From Bacteroidota bacterium (GTDB lineage Bacteria > Bacteroidota > Bacteroidia > Chitinophagales > LD1): DNA of 6,925 bases. A model generated the notes under the pieces. That model worked only from the letters and a program-made list of their open reading frames with translations, did no database searches and was not told the origin of the DNA. A program made the position numbers and the translations under genes. This document shows, piece after piece, positions 5,330 to 6,925 of this stretch. The first letter of the stretch is position 1. Each line of letters starts with the position of its first letter. Where the stretch lies: assembly GCA_018267435.1 (NCBI GenBank), contig JAFDYM010000506.1, positions 1-6,925 of the forward strand, read 5' to 3'.

Positions 5330-5955
5330 ACTTTATGCTTTAGAATCAAACTTCTAATTGCAAGATATTCTCTTATATGTAATGATTTATTCCTTTTCCA
5401 CATCTGCGAATCATCCTTGTCGAAAATCTTCGCCACTTCGCGGTAATTATCTTTGTCAATAAATGCATACACCAGTGGGTAATCGCTAGCTTTCCAAGCA
5501 TCTATAAAGCTTATGTACAGCAAAAAGTAATTCTGTATTATCTCTGCTTGTTTCTTATCTATTAATGAAATAAAGAAGCGCTCATATTTCTTGCTTTTCA
5601 TATCATCTAAAGTTGCCCTCGCTTTTGTTAATGCCTCGCCCAGCATGCCATAAGCCACTTCTTTGTTTATAGGTGTATCTATTTCACCCTCGTATATACT
5701 ATACCTAAGCTTAAACTCGAAGTTCAATTCTATTATCTTCTCTTCCAGTTCCACCACCACAGCCATGGCATCTTCCACGCTTTTAACTACGCTTTGAAAT
5801 TCATCGCCTAGGGTAATAGTAATAGGCGATAAAAAGCGTTTTGTATGTTTACGCTTTACGCTATCGGTAAGCTGCTTAAACTGCATCATCAATTCTTTAC
5901 CAGCACGTTTACTGCTTCCTATTATATCGGCCATCAGCACTATATTAGCCATCAT
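5326..5955 (-). CDS. SatD-family protein (palm/cyclase-like N-terminus, HTH-like C-terminus)
   Basis: From the ATG at 5955 the product has 209 residues. The start reads NIVLMADIIGSS (Asp10), followed by a helix, then ITITLGDEFQSVV (Gly50-Asp51), LRYSIYEGEID (Arg84) and MLGEALTKAR (106-113). The first two motifs and their order are characteristic of SatD proteins, named from the Streptococcus mutans sat (secretion and acid tolerance) locus. Their molecular role is not known to me. The motif order also resembles class III nucleotide cyclases (a DIxG aspartate, a GD aspartate, GIxxGE, GxxxNxAxR), although the usual Asn is not conserved. Residues about 169-204 (YREVAKIF, then MWKRNKSLHIREYL) look like a helix-turn-helix. 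A GTG at 5988 would add 11 residues, but that stretch is encoded by the repeat motif described at 5954-6028, so 5955 (or 5952) is preferred. The gene overlaps the membrane protein gene downstream by 4 bp. Confidence 0.82.
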   Translation of the reverse strand: MMANIVLMADIIGSSKRAGKELMMQFKQLTDSVKRKHTKRFLSPITITLGDEFQSVVKSVEDAMAVVVELEEKIIELNFEFKLRYSIYEGEIDTPINKEVAYGMLGEALTKARATLDDMKSKKYERFFISLIDKKQAEIIQNYFLLYISFIDAWKASDYPLVYAFIDKDNYREVAKIFDKDDSQMWKRNKSLHIREYLAIRSLILKHKV

Positions 5956-6028
5956 TTCACTTTTTATGCAATTTACAAAAAATTTCACTTTTTCTGCAAT
6001 AATCTATTGTTTGCAGAAAAAGTGAAAT
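5954..6028. promoter_or_regulatory. Three-copy 18-base motif over the SatD start (possible operator)
   Basis: The consensus ATTTCACTTTTTmTGCAA occurs at 5954-5971 and 5982-5999 in the same orientation, 28 bases apart, with one mismatch (A or C at m). A third copy lies at 6011-6028 in inverted orientation. Copies two and three form a perfect 18-bp inverted repeat with an 11-base centre, and copy one runs into the ATG at 5955. The whole cluster lies between the porV terminator and the SatD start. An operator, possibly bound by the HTH-like SatD protein itself, is inferred. Alternatively the long AT-rich hairpin, followed leftward by TTTTTT, could act as a terminator or attenuator. Confidence 0.6.
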
Positions 6029-6035
6029 GCACAAA

Positions 6036-6064
6036 AAAGCCCCTCCGTTTACCGAAGGGGCTTT
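6036..6064 (-). terminator. Rho-independent terminator of the PorV-like gene
   Basis: The arms at 6036-6047 and 6053-6064 pair with one mismatch (core AAAGCCCCT/AGGGGCTTT plus CG/CG), with a 5-base loop. Reading leftward, the stem is followed by TTTTTT (complement of the A run at 6033-6038). It starts about 45 bases after the stop at 6109. Confidence 0.85.
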
Positions 6065-6107
6065 CCTATTCTCTTCTCCTCCCCTTTGGGGAGGTAGGGA
6101 GGGGCTT
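6037..6107 (-). repeat. GC-rich palindromic element at the 3' end of the PorV-like gene
   Basis: CCTCCCC (6078-6084) and GGGGAGG (6088-6094) form a 7-bp hairpin with a 3-base loop. The outer arms AAGCCCCTCC (6037-6046) and GGAGGGGCTT (6098-6107) are perfect reverse complements and enclose it. The sequence looks like the CCTCCCCaaaGGGGAGG palindromes scattered between genes in many Bacteroidota, as far as I recall; copy number in this genome cannot be judged from one window. Confidence 0.55.
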
Positions 6108-6108
6108 A

Positions 6109-6925
6109 CTATTCCGATTCTATCGGCTCTAGCTTTTTGGTCTTCTTCACCGGCTGCTCGCCATCTTGCTCAGGCGCTGTTTCTTCGCCGTCTACATTCT
6201 TGTTTTTCTTCTTCTTAGGTGTATCGGTATCATCTACTAGCGATATACCCGATTTGCTTTCGCCATTGGCTTTTACACCGCCTTTAGCAAAGTCGAACAA
6301 TAGCGAGAAACGCAATGTGTTATCAAGCGGGTTACGCTGTATGCTAGTTGGTATTAGGTAGCTAAAGTTCAAACCTACTATGCTGTACTTAACCGTTAAA
6401 CCTGCACTTAGGAACTGGCGGTTACCCTTGGTACGTGGCTCGTAGTAGTAGCCAAAGCGTACACCAAATTGCTTGTTGTACATATACTCCAAACCAAAAG
6501 CTATAGCTGTTTCTTTTAGCTCTTCCAAGCTGCGGCTGCCTTTTTCGCGGGTTACGCTACCATCGGCATGCTTGGTAAGCTTGCCAGGTGCATCGCCAAA
6601 CGAGGTGAATATACCGCCTATAGGGCTTTTCTGTTTCCAATCGGCTACGCCGTCGCCAAAGCCATCGCCGTTATCGTTATCCCAGTTAGGGTTGCGGCCT
6701 TGGCCAGCAGCTAGTCCATCAGGGCCTACCGAGTCTATCATCATAGGCTGTGGTGTAGGTACCAATAGCCTGTTCAAGTCGAAGTAAAGACCTACTGAGT
6801 TTTTCTTGTCTACGTTCAATGTATAGCCCAAGCCTATACCTAGGTTAGTAGGTATGTAGTCACTGTTCTTAGCATTGCGGGTATAGGTTATTTTGCTCCC
6901 TATGTTCGATATGTTCATACCTGCA
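6109..6925 (-). CDS. porV: PorV-type outer-membrane protein of the type IX secretion system (C-terminal part)
   Basis: The frame enters from the right edge (read AGMNISNIGSK, so the Met at 6918 is internal) and ends in tandem stops TAG-TAA. PorV is an outer-membrane beta-barrel that works with the T9SS translocon and the cell-surface attachment complex, shuttling cargo with T9SS C-terminal domains. The match rests on GMNISNIGSKITYT, YIPTNLGIGLGYTL, FDLNRLLVPTP, a KSPIGGIFTSFGDAPG stretch, EELKE with repeated barrel strands (FGVRFGYYYEP, RQFLSAGLTVKY), and NTLRFSLLFDF as the closing strand. Two things are odd. After that closing strand comes a tail of about 59 residues rich in Lys, Glu and Asp (KKKKNK, EETAPEQDGEQ, KKTKKLEPIESE), where PorV normally stops close to the last strand. 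A loop with alternating Asp and Asn (NDNGDGFGDGVAD) could bind calcium. The N-terminal part, including the signal peptide, is outside the window. The related PorQ is a less likely alternative. Confidence 0.85.
   Translation of the reverse strand, partial: AGMNISNIGSKITYTRNAKNSDYIPTNLGIGLGYTLNVDKKNSVGLYFDLNRLLVPTPQPMMIDSVGPDGLAAGQGRNPNWDNDNGDGFGDGVADWKQKSPIGGIFTSFGDAPGKLTKHADGSVTREKGSRSLEELKETAIAFGLEYMYNKQFGVRFGYYYEPRTKGNRQFLSAGLTVKYSIVGLNFSYLIPTSIQRNPLDNTLRFSLLFDFAKGGVKANGESKSGISLVDDTDTPKKKKNKNVDGEETAPEQDGEQPVKKTKKLEPIESE

Noticed and set aside
5956..5988. GTG start at 5988 for the SatD-like protein
   Set aside because: The added 11 residues are encoded by the repeated 18-base motif; the conserved family start fits the ATG at 5955 or 5952.
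1..6925. CRISPR array, tRNA, rRNA, insertion sequence or replication origin
   Set aside because: No regularly spaced repeats with unique spacers, no cloverleaf or rRNA-like sequence, and no transposase or terminal repeats were seen. The three-copy motif at 5954-6028 is too few and too localised for an iteron origin, and no replication gene is adjacent.

Overview
The window looks like chromosomal DNA from a member of the Bacteroidota, most likely in or near the Chitinophagaceae (the phylum is fairly secure, the family is a guess). Three things point there. The right edge holds the C-terminal part of a PorV-type outer-membrane protein of the type IX secretion system, which is confined to this phylum. 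The possible promoters resemble the Bacteroidota TAnnTTTG type, and clear Shine-Dalgarno sequences are scarce. The small Smr protein and the secreted collagen-like protein also have a style common in the phylum. Seven of the eight recognisable genes other than the Smr gene run leftward; only the Smr gene runs rightward. No RNA genes, insertion sequences, CRISPR arrays or attachment sites were seen, and no gene-free stretch exceeds about 230 bases.

Layout, left to right. Positions 1-269 hold the N-terminal part of an unrecognised leftward gene; its leader carries a 9-bp hairpin. Positions 370-407 are a strong terminator for the next gene, 497-1735, a secreted protein made of a Bacteroidota-type N-terminal domain, 42 collagen-like Gly-X-Y triplets and a phage tail-collar-like C-terminal domain. 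A divergent intergenic region separates it from the small Smr-domain gene at 1861-2115. A shared terminator lies between that gene and a convergent two-gene unit (4476 down to 2206): an SPFH-domain protein with a C-terminal GYF-like domain, and a membrane-anchored protein with two zinc ribbons. This pair recalls the Bacillus YdjI/YdjG membrane-associated partners.

From about 5955 down to 4625 there may be a second unit: a SatD-family protein, a small membrane protein whose start codon overlaps the SatD stop (ATGA), and after 84 bp a short anti-sigma-like protein, ended by a terminator at 4565-4588. The SatD start region carries three copies of an 18-base motif, two direct and one inverted. 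This is the most striking unexplained non-coding signal here and could be an operator bound by the SatD protein, which has an HTH-like C-terminus. The SatD N-terminal half also reads like a nucleotide-cyclase/palm fold, so SatD plus a coupled membrane protein is the best candidate for a poorly described system in this window.

Positions 6109-6925 are the 3' part of the PorV-like gene. It has an unusual charged tail, and its 3' end can form two mutually exclusive GC-rich hairpins.
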